The position numbers were made by a program, and so were the translations under genes. A stretch of 5,470 nucleotides of DNA from contig DQRJ01000129.1 of assembly GCA_015663855.1 (NCBI GenBank), forward strand, positions 1 through 5,470. Direction: 5' to 3'. Under the pieces are notes generated by a model. That model was not told where the DNA came from and searched no databases. It worked only from the letters and a program-made list of their open reading frames with translations. Below are positions 1 to 5,463 of this stretch, in pieces (position 1 is the first letter of the stretch; every line of letters starts with the position of its first letter). The DNA is from Flavobacteriales bacterium. Its GTDB lineage: Bacteria > Bacteroidota > Bacteroidia > Flavobacteriales_D > Sanyastnellaceae.

Positions 1-650
1 ACACCGTAGTCACCGAAACTCTCGTAGCCTGGAGCTGGGTCGTATGCATCGAGCGATGCCGCTTGCGAAATAGATGTTGGGTTATTCGTGTAGCCGATTA
101 GACCATGGTGCGCGATATTGAAATTGCCAGGTCTGAGCTCGACAGCTCTAATCTCTTTAGTTTCAGTGATTTCTGTAGGAATGATGAAAACTTGGTATTG
201 CTCTTCGAGGTCTCCTCCGTGAACGTAAGGTTCTGGCATGCTTAGTACTAGGTCGGGTTCTCCGATTTGGCTTCCGGTCGGGAAGTCAGGGAGGCCTGGA
301 TTATCAGCGATATCACCCTCGAGCATTCCGCCCAAAACCCAGTCGGCAATAGCTTGAATGTCCTCAGGAGAAAGTACTCTCTCCCCCACAAGCGTAGTGT
401 AGTTATGGTCTGGCGTCCAAGGCGGCATGTATCCGCTCGCAGTGACATACTCAATAAACGAACCGTAAGAAGACACTTCGGTGTATGTCGTTAAAGGCAT
501 AGGACCGATCTCACCTACTCTATGGCACTGGGTGCAGTTATTGTAGATAATGGGCGCAATGTCAAGATGAAACGTAGGGGTTTGGGCTAAAACATTCGTG
601 TTTAATGAAAGAGCGACCGCAATAAGAAGAACAAGAAATTTAAAATTCAT
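1..650 (-). CDS. Secreted heme-copper monooxygenase-like protein, second tandem copy (3' end beyond window)
   Basis: The ATG at 650-648 opens a frame that stays open to base 1, giving 216 residues plus a partial codon; the C-terminus is missing. Residues 1-23 form a signal peptide (hydrophobic FLVLLIAVALSL, probable cut near VLAQ), so the product is exported. A c-type heme site, CTQCH, lies at residues 39-43, and the YMPPW motif at 74-78 probably supplies the axial Met75. The start of a PHM-like copper monooxygenase domain follows, with the His pair of the first copper site at H181-H182 (NIAHHGLIGY). The visible part aligns without gaps to the upstream neighbour from residue 24 on, with about 110 of 194 positions identical by hand count, so the two are tandem paralogues. 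Only 9 bases separate the neighbour's stop from this start, so they are probably co-transcribed. The bases before the ATG are A/T-rich (TTTACAAG) with no clear Shine-Dalgarno. Whether the second copper site and the C-terminal tail are kept cannot be seen. Substrate unknown. Confidence 0.85.
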   Translation of the reverse strand, partial: MNFKFLVLLIAVALSLNTNVLAQTPTFHLDIAPIIYNNCTQCHRVGEIGPMPLTTYTEVSSYGSFIEYVTASGYMPPWTPDHNYTTLVGERVLSPEDIQAIADWVLGGMLEGDIADNPGLPDFPTGSQIGEPDLVLSMPEPYVHGGDLEEQYQVFIIPTEITETKEIRAVELRPGNFNIAHHGLIGYTNNPTSISQAASLDAYDPAPGYESFGDYG

Positions 651-659
651 CTTGTAAAT

Positions 660-822
660 TTAAGGACAAACAGACCCGAAATTAGCCAAGAATCCTAAAA
701 GGTCGATAGCCGTCAAAAATCCATCTGAGTTAATATCTCCTGGGCAAACTTCGGGACACACAACAGAATCGACACCATCGGAGTATCCAGAATCATATGC
801 AGACTGAAGAGCTGCAGGGTCA
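660..822 (-). other. C-terminal cysteine-bracketed dockerin-like tail of the heme-copper protein
   Basis: Residues 438-491 of the 491-residue protein form a tail distinct from the enzyme domain. It begins at NCDPAAL, contains the spacer YDSGYSDGV, and then a segment between C464 and C490 with one EF-hand or dockerin type I calcium loop: D467, N469, D471, G472 and D478 occupy the usual ligand positions. A type I dockerin normally has two such repeats, and only one is present here. Similar single-repeat Cys-flanked tails recur at the ends of secreted proteins in marine Flavobacteriales (recalled knowledge). A role in calcium-stabilised folding or surface attachment is inference. No separate type IX secretion C-terminal domain follows, because the protein stops 13 residues after the loop. 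Confidence 0.6.
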
Positions 823-2135
823 CAATTGTTCGTCCCCCCTCCAAATGTTAGATTTTCATCACCTTCTTGATAGAAAACGAACTGAGCAAATACAATGAAC
901 ATCTCCTCAGTTGTGAACTCACCCCAAGTCATAGTTTCAGGAGGAGAAAAAGGATTGTCAATATTATTAGTGGTATTATCATACTCCCCAATCGCATGTA
1001 TAGTATATCCTCCAGGAATTTTTAAAAGAGCGGGAAAAGTGAACATCCCCTGCCAATGAAAATCCCATTGAGGAATAGATATCAGTGGAATAGTATCCTG
1101 ATCATCGGAAGAGGTGGCATAAACCATCCAAGATTTACCTAATAGGTGCATATGTGGCGTGATTGAAACCAAACTAACATCTACAGGGATATCAAGAGTT
1201 GCATGGAAAGATATTACCTGATCTGCAGGAATAATAAACGGCTCTGAAAAACTAAAAGGGCTTAAAGTAGCCACTCCTACAACTCTAGTGACTGGCACAT
1301 CTGCTGTGAAAATATTAATCGTGGTTAAGTCTGTTTCCTCAACTGGTGTAGGGCCGTAATGCATTTGCATAAACAGATACGAGCCGGGCTCTAACACCTT
1401 ACCAATTCCATCAGGGAATTCTATAGGAGGAGACCCAGGTACCCAGCCTCCGAATAAATTATCTTCAAGTGTCACACCGAAGCCTCCGAATCCTACATAC
1501 CCTGGCTCAGGAGAATCTGCATCTAAAGCTAAAGCGTCTGCAATTACAGCAGGGTCGTTTGAATAACCAATAATAGAATGGTGTGAAATAGCAGAGTTTC
1601 CTGTTATGACTTCAATAGCGCGAACGTAGGTTGTTGAGGTAACACCTGTAGGAATGAGGAAAATCTGGTATTGATCCGTCATGTCTCCGGCTTGAACCCA
1701 AGGTTCAGGCATAGGCAGGACTAAGTCAGGAACGCCTAAAACACTTTCGTTTGTAAAAGTCGGAACACCAGGGTTTGCTGCGGGATTGCCTTCTTGCTTC
1801 CCTCCTGCAACCCAGTCCGATAGCACTAATTTATCACCCGTACTAAGTACTCTTTCTCCTCGAAAATGTCTGTAATTAGGATCTGGAATCCAAGGAGGCA
1901 TGAACCCGCTCGCAGTAACTATCTCTATATATTCGCCATAAACGAAAACATCATTATAAGTAATTAAAGACATCGGTCCGAGCCCTCCCGGTCTATGACA
2001 CTCCGTACAGTTATTGTAAATTATAGGCGCAACGTCCTCGTGAAAAGTGGAATATGTTTGAGCTGAAAAAGTATTAAAAACAGAACAAAAAATTACAGTT
2101 AATGATAGGGTTAGGAGGGGTGATTTAGTATTCAT
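660..2135 (-). CDS. Secreted c-type heme / PHM-like copper monooxygenase fusion with dockerin-like C-terminal tail
   Basis: A 491-residue exported protein. Residues 1-25 are a signal peptide (probable cut at FSA-QT). Residues 28-115 form a cytochrome c-like module with CTECH at 43-47 and a probable axial Met79 in GFMPPW. Residues 135-425 resemble the copper type II, ascorbate-dependent monooxygenase fold of PHM and dopamine beta-monooxygenase. The known PHM ligands have visible counterparts: H185-H186 (SHHS), H259 (MQMHYGP), H328 and H330 (PHMHLLG), and M412 (TTEEMF, compare SSDEM around PHM Met314). The enzyme is therefore predicted to bind two coppers and hydroxylate or oxidise an unknown substrate outside the cytoplasm; the heme may pass electrons to copper (inference). 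The tail has C438, C460, C464 and C490 and a 12-residue EF-hand-like loop, DINSDGFLTAID, at 467-478. Heme-copper fusions of this type occur in several environmental phyla and are usually named only by domain. Start ATG at 2135-2133, stop TAA. A paralogue follows after 9 bases. Confidence 0.85.
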   Translation of the reverse strand: MNTKSPLLTLSLTVIFCSVFNTFSAQTYSTFHEDVAPIIYNNCTECHRPGGLGPMSLITYNDVFVYGEYIEIVTASGFMPPWIPDPNYRHFRGERVLSTGDKLVLSDWVAGGKQEGNPAANPGVPTFTNESVLGVPDLVLPMPEPWVQAGDMTDQYQIFLIPTGVTSTTYVRAIEVITGNSAISHHSIIGYSNDPAVIADALALDADSPEPGYVGFGGFGVTLEDNLFGGWVPGSPPIEFPDGIGKVLEPGSYLFMQMHYGPTPVEETDLTTINIFTADVPVTRVVGVATLSPFSFSEPFIIPADQVISFHATLDIPVDVSLVSITPHMHLLGKSWMVYATSSDDQDTIPLISIPQWDFHWQGMFTFPALLKIPGGYTIHAIGEYDNTTNNIDNPFSPPETMTWGEFTTEEMFIVFAQFVFYQEGDENLTFGGGTNNCDPAALQSAYDSGYSDGVDSVVCPEVCPGDINSDGFLTAIDLLGFLANFGSVCP

Positions 2136-2160
2136 TTGAGTATCACTTAGCTTATAATCA

Positions 2161-2191
2161 GAAATATACGCTACTTTTCAATGTTATCAAA
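2161..2191 (-). promoter_or_regulatory. Candidate Bacteroidota-type promoter for the heme-copper gene pair
   Basis: Read on the minus strand, TTTG (2191-2188) is followed after exactly 19 bases by TATATTTC (2168-2161). The Bacteroidota housekeeping sigma factor recognises TTTG at -33 and TAnnTTTG at -7, so the site matches in spacing and in all but the last base of the -7 box. The -33 element lies inside the last codons of proC. A transcript starting a few bases downstream would have a leader of roughly 20 bases before the ATG at 2135. This would let the pair be expressed separately from proC, although 35 bases between the genes also allows read-through. AT-rich DNA produces such matches by chance, so this is only a candidate. 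Confidence 0.35.
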
Positions 2192-2974
2192 AGATGTGAC
2201 GATTCCTTTGATAAGAGCTGAGCTAAATCCATTATGCTCCATTTCATTCAATCCTGCTATCGTGCATCCACGAGGTGTCGTCACTTTGTCGATTTCGAAT
2301 TCAGGATGTTCTTTTCGTTGGATTAACAACTCCGCAGCTCCAAGTACGGTATGATTTACAATTGCACTCGCTGTTTTTGCATCAAAACCAATTTGAATTC
2401 CGCCTTGAACCATACCTCTGATAAATCTTAGTACGAAAGCAATTCCACACGCCCCTAAAACAGTTGCAGAATCCATCAAATCTTCATCAATTTCGATAGA
2501 AACCCCGATTACATCGAAGCAACTTTTTACTAAACTGAGTGCTTCTGGATCATCTACGTTAGAACAGATGCAGGTCATGGACTGACTTACATCGGCGGCC
2601 GTGTTCGGCATTGCTCTATAAATAGGAAATGAAGGAGAGAGAATATTTTGGATTTGGGCTAAAGAAACGCCCGTAGCTAATGACACTAAAACATGCTTTT
2701 TCTCATCTAGATGTGAGCTAACCTCATCGATTACATCTAGAATCTTGTATGGTTTAAGTGCGAAAATAATTAATTCTGATGACTCGATTGCAGCTTTATT
2801 GTCGTTTGTGACCACAACTCCACTTGATTCCAAATGAGCTAACGATTCTACATCCCTTCTTGTAACAGTAATGTTTGCGGGGATTACGTCAGAATCAGCT
2901 AAGATTCCGTTCAAGATTGAGAGCCCTAAATTCCCACAACCTATTATCGCTATTTTTTTGTTTTTCATGTTCAT
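2171..2974 (-). CDS. proC: Pyrroline-5-carboxylate reductase
   Basis: The product should be the cytoplasmic last enzyme of proline synthesis, reducing 1-pyrroline-5-carboxylate to L-proline with NAD(P)H. From the ATG at 2974-2972 it has 267 residues, close to the usual 265-280. An N-terminal Rossmann domain shows GCGNLG at 12-17, VTRR at about 37-40 after the second strand (an arginine pair that would suit the NADPH phosphate), and FALKPY at 71-76. The family signature RAMPNTAA is at 120-127. The C-terminal dimerisation and substrate domain ends in TTPRGCTIAGLNEME (232-246), which matches the P5CR signature. The usual SGPAYVF stretch is replaced by GACGIAFVLR (about 174-183), a form I associate with Bacteroidota ProC. 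The frame extends five codons upstream to a TTG at 2989, and a second ATG at 2968-2966 gives MKNKKIAIIG, so the start is uncertain between 2974 and 2968. The TTG is unlikely because the added residues lie outside the family alignment. Confidence 0.93.
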   Translation of the reverse strand: MNMKNKKIAIIGCGNLGLSILNGILADSDVIPANITVTRRDVESLAHLESSGVVVTNDNKAAIESSELIIFALKPYKILDVIDEVSSHLDEKKHVLVSLATGVSLAQIQNILSPSFPIYRAMPNTAADVSQSMTCICSNVDDPEALSLVKSCFDVIGVSIEIDEDLMDSATVLGACGIAFVLRFIRGMVQGGIQIGFDAKTASAIVNHTVLGAAELLIQRKEHPEFEIDKVTTPRGCTIAGLNEMEHNGFSSALIKGIVTSFDNIEK

Positions 2975-3112
2975 AAATTTAAATGACAAACTACAAAAGC
3001 AACTTCCTTGATTTATGCTTCCGTAAAGTTTTTATCATGAGGACATACTAGAGGACATACTAACGGTATAACATTTGTCAGGATGGAGAGTAAAAGGAAT
3101 ATTCTTTTTGAT
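2975..3112. other. Intergenic region upstream of proC
   Basis: About 140 bases separate the stop of the DUF6695-type gene from the proC start, the only substantial non-coding stretch in the window. It holds an AT-rich imperfect palindrome around GAATATTC (3092-3109) just after the upstream stop, and a 12-bp tandem repeat (3039-3062). No perfect TTTG-N19-TAnnTTTG promoter was found, nor any GC-rich hairpin with a T-run. A promoter for proC is expected here because the gap is much larger than elsewhere in the window, but I cannot place it. Confidence 0.5.
3039..3062. repeat. Perfect 12-bp tandem direct repeat (two copies)
   Basis: The unit gaggacatacta occurs twice back to back, at 3039-3050 and 3051-3062, with no mismatch. 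It sits in the proC upstream region, about 65 bases before the proC start. On the minus strand each unit reads TAGTATGTCCTC. Direct repeats of this length with roughly one helical turn of spacing (12 bp) can be binding sites for a dimeric regulator, but they can equally come from replication slippage. Function unknown. Confidence 0.8.
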
Positions 3113-4060
3113 TCATCCCTTAAGTTTATTTAATACAAATACGTCTCCTTCGAATTCAAACACCACTCCATTACAGTTGGAAGGATATAAAATCTTTAAT
3201 TTAGACATATCCAACTCGATATTTAACTCACTAGTTCCCTGAGAGGAATCAAGCTTAAAGACACCACTACACTCTAACTCACCCGTAGGCGAATATCTTT
3301 CGACTTCAAACTGTTCATCTGAAGTAGATGAGGATACATCTATTTTCACGATTGAAAACCAAGACCCCGCACCAGTACCACCTAACCACAGAGAATTTTG
3401 AGGAATAGACTTAGCCGAAGGTGCTTTTGAGATCTTCTCTATGAAGGGCTTTTTCAATCTTATAACTTCATCCCCCATCCCCACAGCTTGCACGTTCCAC
3501 AGTGGCGAGGGCGAAATCATAGGTGGATACTTTAATAATACTTTTTTCGCCATGGGAGGCTTTCCGGCCCTAATTACATCACGCACGAAACGAGAACAAT
3601 TAGTGCCAGGTGTTATGAATGGACCGTAGCGAAGGAAATCCTTTGTTTGGAGTGAAAGCGCGTAACTACTAGCTAAATCATAATCCACTCTGGTAACTGA
3701 TGCCGCAACGTGCCCATCTCCATGAGTTGAGGGATTCGAATTGAGTTCGATCAACAGGTCGTGCAAATTTTCTATCTTAGTTCCGCATTGTGAGTACGTT
3801 ACATTAGTTTTAATCTCTAAATCTCTATCCGAATTACTACTACGAACTCTTCCGAAACCCTCGGGCGAATGATATCTCCCGAAATCGTAGTAAGAACAAG
3901 ATTTAGATTCGTCTGAAACAAGAATAACCGCGGAGTGCCCTACCTTATAAAAATCATCACGACTGATTTTAAGCCAAGACATCGGCAAATCGTACCAAGC
4001 CCCAGCCTTTTGGCACAGAGTCTCCGGCCAAGCAATTGCTATGGCAAAACCGGAATGCAT
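3113..4060 (-). CDS. DUF6695-type protein with permuted papain-like His/Cys motifs
   Basis: A 315-residue cytoplasmic protein with no signal peptide or membrane segment. It matches, from memory, a flavobacterial family annotated as DUF6695, which typically starts MHxGxAIAIAWPET as here; this supports the ATG at 4060-4058. The N-terminal domain (1-200) has KVGHSAVILV with H42, YYDFGRYHSPEGFGRVR at 57-73, THGDG at 112-116 and GTNCSRFVRDVI at 152-163 with C155. A His in a GH-hydrophobic strand followed much later by Asn-Cys on a helix is the order found in permuted papain-fold enzymes (LRAT-like, YiiX-like, some NlpC/P60 relatives). A cysteine hydrolase or transferase activity is therefore plausible but inferred. 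A separate beta-rich C-terminal domain (about 220-315) begins SLWLGGTGAGSWF and resembles no domain I can name. The first 22 bases overlap the end of the NRDE gene, implying coupled translation. Stop TGA at 3115-3113. Physiological role unknown. Confidence 0.8.
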   Translation of the reverse strand: MHSGFAIAIAWPETLCQKAGAWYDLPMSWLKISRDDFYKVGHSAVILVSDESKSCSYYDFGRYHSPEGFGRVRSSNSDRDLEIKTNVTYSQCGTKIENLHDLLIELNSNPSTHGDGHVAASVTRVDYDLASSYALSLQTKDFLRYGPFITPGTNCSRFVRDVIRAGKPPMAKKVLLKYPPMISPSPLWNVQAVGMGDEVIRLKKPFIEKISKAPSAKSIPQNSLWLGGTGAGSWFSIVKIDVSSSTSDEQFEVERYSPTGELECSGVFKLDSSQGTSELNIELDMSKLKILYPSNCNGVVFEFEGDVFVLNKLKG

Positions 4061-4731
4061 GTAATTGATGATTTGGAAGTCTTACCTATTACTAAATCAT
4101 GATATGTCATTTCCACACCTTTATTACCTGACTTAACCTCAGTAATACTCACAGTAGACACTCCATTTGTTGGATGTAGTAGAACCTCCTCGGACTTATG
4201 AAAACTTAACGTGTCAGCAGTCCAAATATTAAAGTCCTCAATTCTTGATTTCTGAATTTCAGGGGAATATAACGTTGAGGAAGACCAAACCTTTTTTACT
4301 CCAGCATCACACTCTGTAACGTGTTTCCTCTCATAATCCCATCTAAACTCCCATAGCGTTAACTCGTTATAGCCGTACGTATCTACAATGATCAAAGTAA
4401 AAGGCTCAACGCCATCTAAGTCTACTTCACGAAAAAACGACTCCACATCTTCGTACTCAAACATTTCTAAAATCATCCTCCCCCTGCTTCGAGAATAAGC
4501 AGGCAATCTATCATGCTTCACAAAAGCTCCGTTTAAAAGGCACCCCACCCTTCCATTTCTAGAAGCGGCAACCCAAGTCCCTCCCGCTTCTTCGTCTCGT
4601 GGATATATTTGCCCATCACTTTCTAAGGGCGCACTTGTTATCCTTAACGGACTCTCATCTCTATTTGAGATTAAAGTAAAACCGAAGGGGGAATCGGAAG
4701 TGGGGTTTGGTGTAAAACTTACTGTACACAT
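4039..4731 (-). CDS. NRDE (TANGO2) family protein
   Basis: A 230-residue cytoplasmic protein of the NRDE family, the bacterial relatives of eukaryotic TANGO2. It starts MCTVSF with the conserved Cys2, has the name-giving NRDE at residues 23-26 (LISNRDES), then the block YPRDEEAGGTWVAASRNGRV at 43-62 with LLNGAF at 65-70, SRSRG at 80-84, and SSTLYS at 151-156. The exposed Cys2 has led to comparison with N-terminal nucleophile hydrolases; the bacterial function is not established. Eukaryotic TANGO2/HRG-9 has been linked to heme handling and lipid metabolism, but nothing here ties this gene to the cytochromes downstream. At 230 residues the length is normal. The ATG at 4731-4729 lies inside the last codons of the DinB-like gene (13-base overlap), and its stop TAG at 4041-4039 lies inside the next gene (22-base overlap). 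It is therefore the middle of a tightly coupled three-gene unit. Confidence 0.88.
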   Translation of the reverse strand: MCTVSFTPNPTSDSPFGFTLISNRDESPLRITSAPLESDGQIYPRDEEAGGTWVAASRNGRVGCLLNGAFVKHDRLPAYSRSRGRMILEMFEYEDVESFFREVDLDGVEPFTLIIVDTYGYNELTLWEFRWDYERKHVTECDAGVKKVWSSSTLYSPEIQKSRIEDFNIWTADTLSFHKSEEVLLHPTNGVSTVSITEVKSGNKGVEMTYHDLVIGKTSKSSITCIPVLP

Positions 4732-5264
4732 GCCTCACGATACCTAATAGTCGAAGGAGCAACACCTAAGCTAGACTTGTTAATAATGTCATGTCCGCCA
4801 TCAATCAGAGCGATTTTTATTATAGCCAAATGATGTGTCGCGTGATCCATACAATATGCCAACTCTCTCATTAAAGTTGAGGGGATTTCCATTACTTCAT
4901 TTGAATTGGAGTCGAAGTTCGCGACCAATATCATAGGAGAGTTTAACCTAGAGGTCAACTTCTCTGAATCGTAACTTACAGATAATAATCCATAAAGAAA
5001 AACAACGAGACCATCTATGGTATCCTGAGCGTATCCTAGTTCAGTTTCGATTTTCAAATCACGAGATCGAGCATCATAACACACTCTACCTAAATCTAGG
5101 CCAGAATCAACAGCTAAGTAAAACTCAAGCAAATGTCGTACATGACCTCCGATTGTAGAACCACTCAGCACCTCCTTTTCCTCTGTGTACAACGTATCAG
5201 AAATTACGCTTAACAACCCCTTCACTTCCTCTAATTGAGCAATATTACTGTGAATCAACTTCAT
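4719..5264 (-). CDS. DinB-like four-helix bundle protein
   Basis: A 181-residue soluble protein resembling the DinB/YfiT metal-binding four-helix superfamily. Histidines sit at the typical positions: H41 and H44 in GGHVRHLLEFY and H141, H144, H145 in MDHATHHLAIIK. Two or three of these should form a divalent metal site. Conserved-looking landmarks are STIGGHVRHLLEF (36-48), CYDARSRDLKIET (62-74) and the C-terminal LGVAPSTIRYREACV (166-180), which match flavobacterial proteins annotated as DinB family. Some relatives transfer thiol groups (bacillithiol, mycothiol), but the activity of this subgroup is unknown. The ATG at 5264-5262 fits the family N-terminus (a helix beginning MKLIHSNIAQLEEV) and is preceded by A-rich AATAAAAG. 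The end overlaps the NRDE gene by 13 bases. Codons 4-13 form one arm of a 26-bp inverted repeat whose other arm is the window end; here the coding frame is intact and family-like, so this copy is probably the genuine one. Confidence 0.8.
   Translation of the reverse strand: MKLIHSNIAQLEEVKGLLSVISDTLYTEEKEVLSGSTIGGHVRHLLEFYLAVDSGLDLGRVCYDARSRDLKIETELGYAQDTIDGLVVFLYGLLSVSYDSEKLTSRLNSPMILVANFDSNSNEVMEIPSTLMRELAYCMDHATHHLAIIKIALIDGGHDIINKSSLGVAPSTIRYREACVQ
5228..5253 (+). repeat. Inverted repeat, arm inside the DinB-like gene
   Basis: These 26 bases, beginning cctctaattgagcaatat on the plus strand, are identical to the minus-strand sequence read from 5470 down to 5445. The match breaks at the next base inward (5254 a versus c on the other arm). 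The arm covers codons 4-13 of the DinB-like gene, which read as a normal N-terminal helix. The loop between the arms is 191 bases. Confidence 0.9.
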
Positions 5265-5277
5265 CTTTTATTCTAAT

Positions 5278-5463
5278 TTAAGACTTCAACAAATGCTCTG
5301 CATTGATAGTAATATCGATGTCTTTTGCAATATTCTTAGATGGCTTACCTTTTTCGAATGCTATTTCAAACTTAGCTAAAGTAACACTCATAGTTGCTTC
5401 AACAATAACCTTTGAACCGTTGATTGTAATAGTACCTTTCTCTGTCACAGTAATATTGCTCAA
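5278..5463 (-). CDS. YceI-like protein, C-terminal fragment with disrupted 5' end
   Basis: About 61 codons end at TAA 5280-5278, 13 bases before the DinB-like start. The segment VTEKGTITINGSKVIVEATM followed by SVTLAKFEIAF and KNIAKDIDITINA resembles the last strands of YceI domains, where flavobacterial members read roughly VTEKGTIEVKDGKVIAKSKF, LADYDI and KNIAE. YceI proteins are secreted lipocalin-like beta-barrels of about 170-190 residues that bind isoprenoid lipids, so only the final third is present. The frame has a TAA at 5466-5464 directly before a TTG (5463-5461), which would leave a 61-residue protein without signal peptide or HGV region. That is implausible for the family. Bases 5445-5470 are an inverted copy of the DinB-like gene start, so the true YceI sequence probably ends near 5445-5448 and the codons upstream of VTEKG are artefactual. 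Family assignment is moderate; the true start lies outside the window. Confidence 0.55.
   Translation of the reverse strand: MSNITVTEKGTITINGSKVIVEATMSVTLAKFEIAFEKGKPSKNIAKDIDITINAEHLLKS

Noticed and set aside
248..494. Open frames on both strands (454-248 minus, 267-494 plus) inside the partial heme-copper gene
   Set aside because: They lie entirely within the coding frame 650-1, which has a signal peptide, CxxCH motif and clear homology to its neighbour. The alternative products show no recognisable features.
2975..2989. TTG at 2989 as the proC start
   Set aside because: It adds MSFKF, which lies before the family N-terminus, while two ATG codons at 2974 and 2968 fit the usual distance to the Rossmann glycine motif.
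2984..3010. Bacteroidota promoter for proC around TGCTTTTG
   Set aside because: The -7 box has a mismatch at the important second base and no TTTG lies at the right distance upstream.
2975..3070. Proline-codon leader peptide (attenuator) upstream of proC
   Set aside because: One minus-strand frame through the tandem repeat contains CCT codons (VCPLVCPHDKN), but it has no ATG start and there are no alternative hairpins to support attenuation.
3092..3109. AT-rich imperfect palindrome around GAATATTC after the DUF6695-type stop, considered as a terminator
   Set aside because: The stem is almost pure A/T with a bulge and there is no T-run following a GC-rich stem, so it is not a convincing intrinsic terminator.
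3441..3629. A 62-residue plus-strand open frame
   Set aside because: It is antisense to the DUF6695-type gene across its conserved TNCSRFVRDVI region, and its translation shows no family features.
660..5264. Defence system, CRISPR, toxin-antitoxin or mobile element
   Set aside because: No repeat array, transposase, integrase, nuclease or toxin-like gene is visible, and every sizeable minus-strand frame is accounted for by a metabolic or secreted-enzyme family.
1..5264. Functional link between the TANGO2-like gene and the heme-bearing enzymes
   Set aside because: Eukaryotic TANGO2 has been tied to heme handling, but here the genes are separated by DUF6695 and proC, and NRDE genes commonly occur without cytochrome neighbours, so proximity alone is not evidence.
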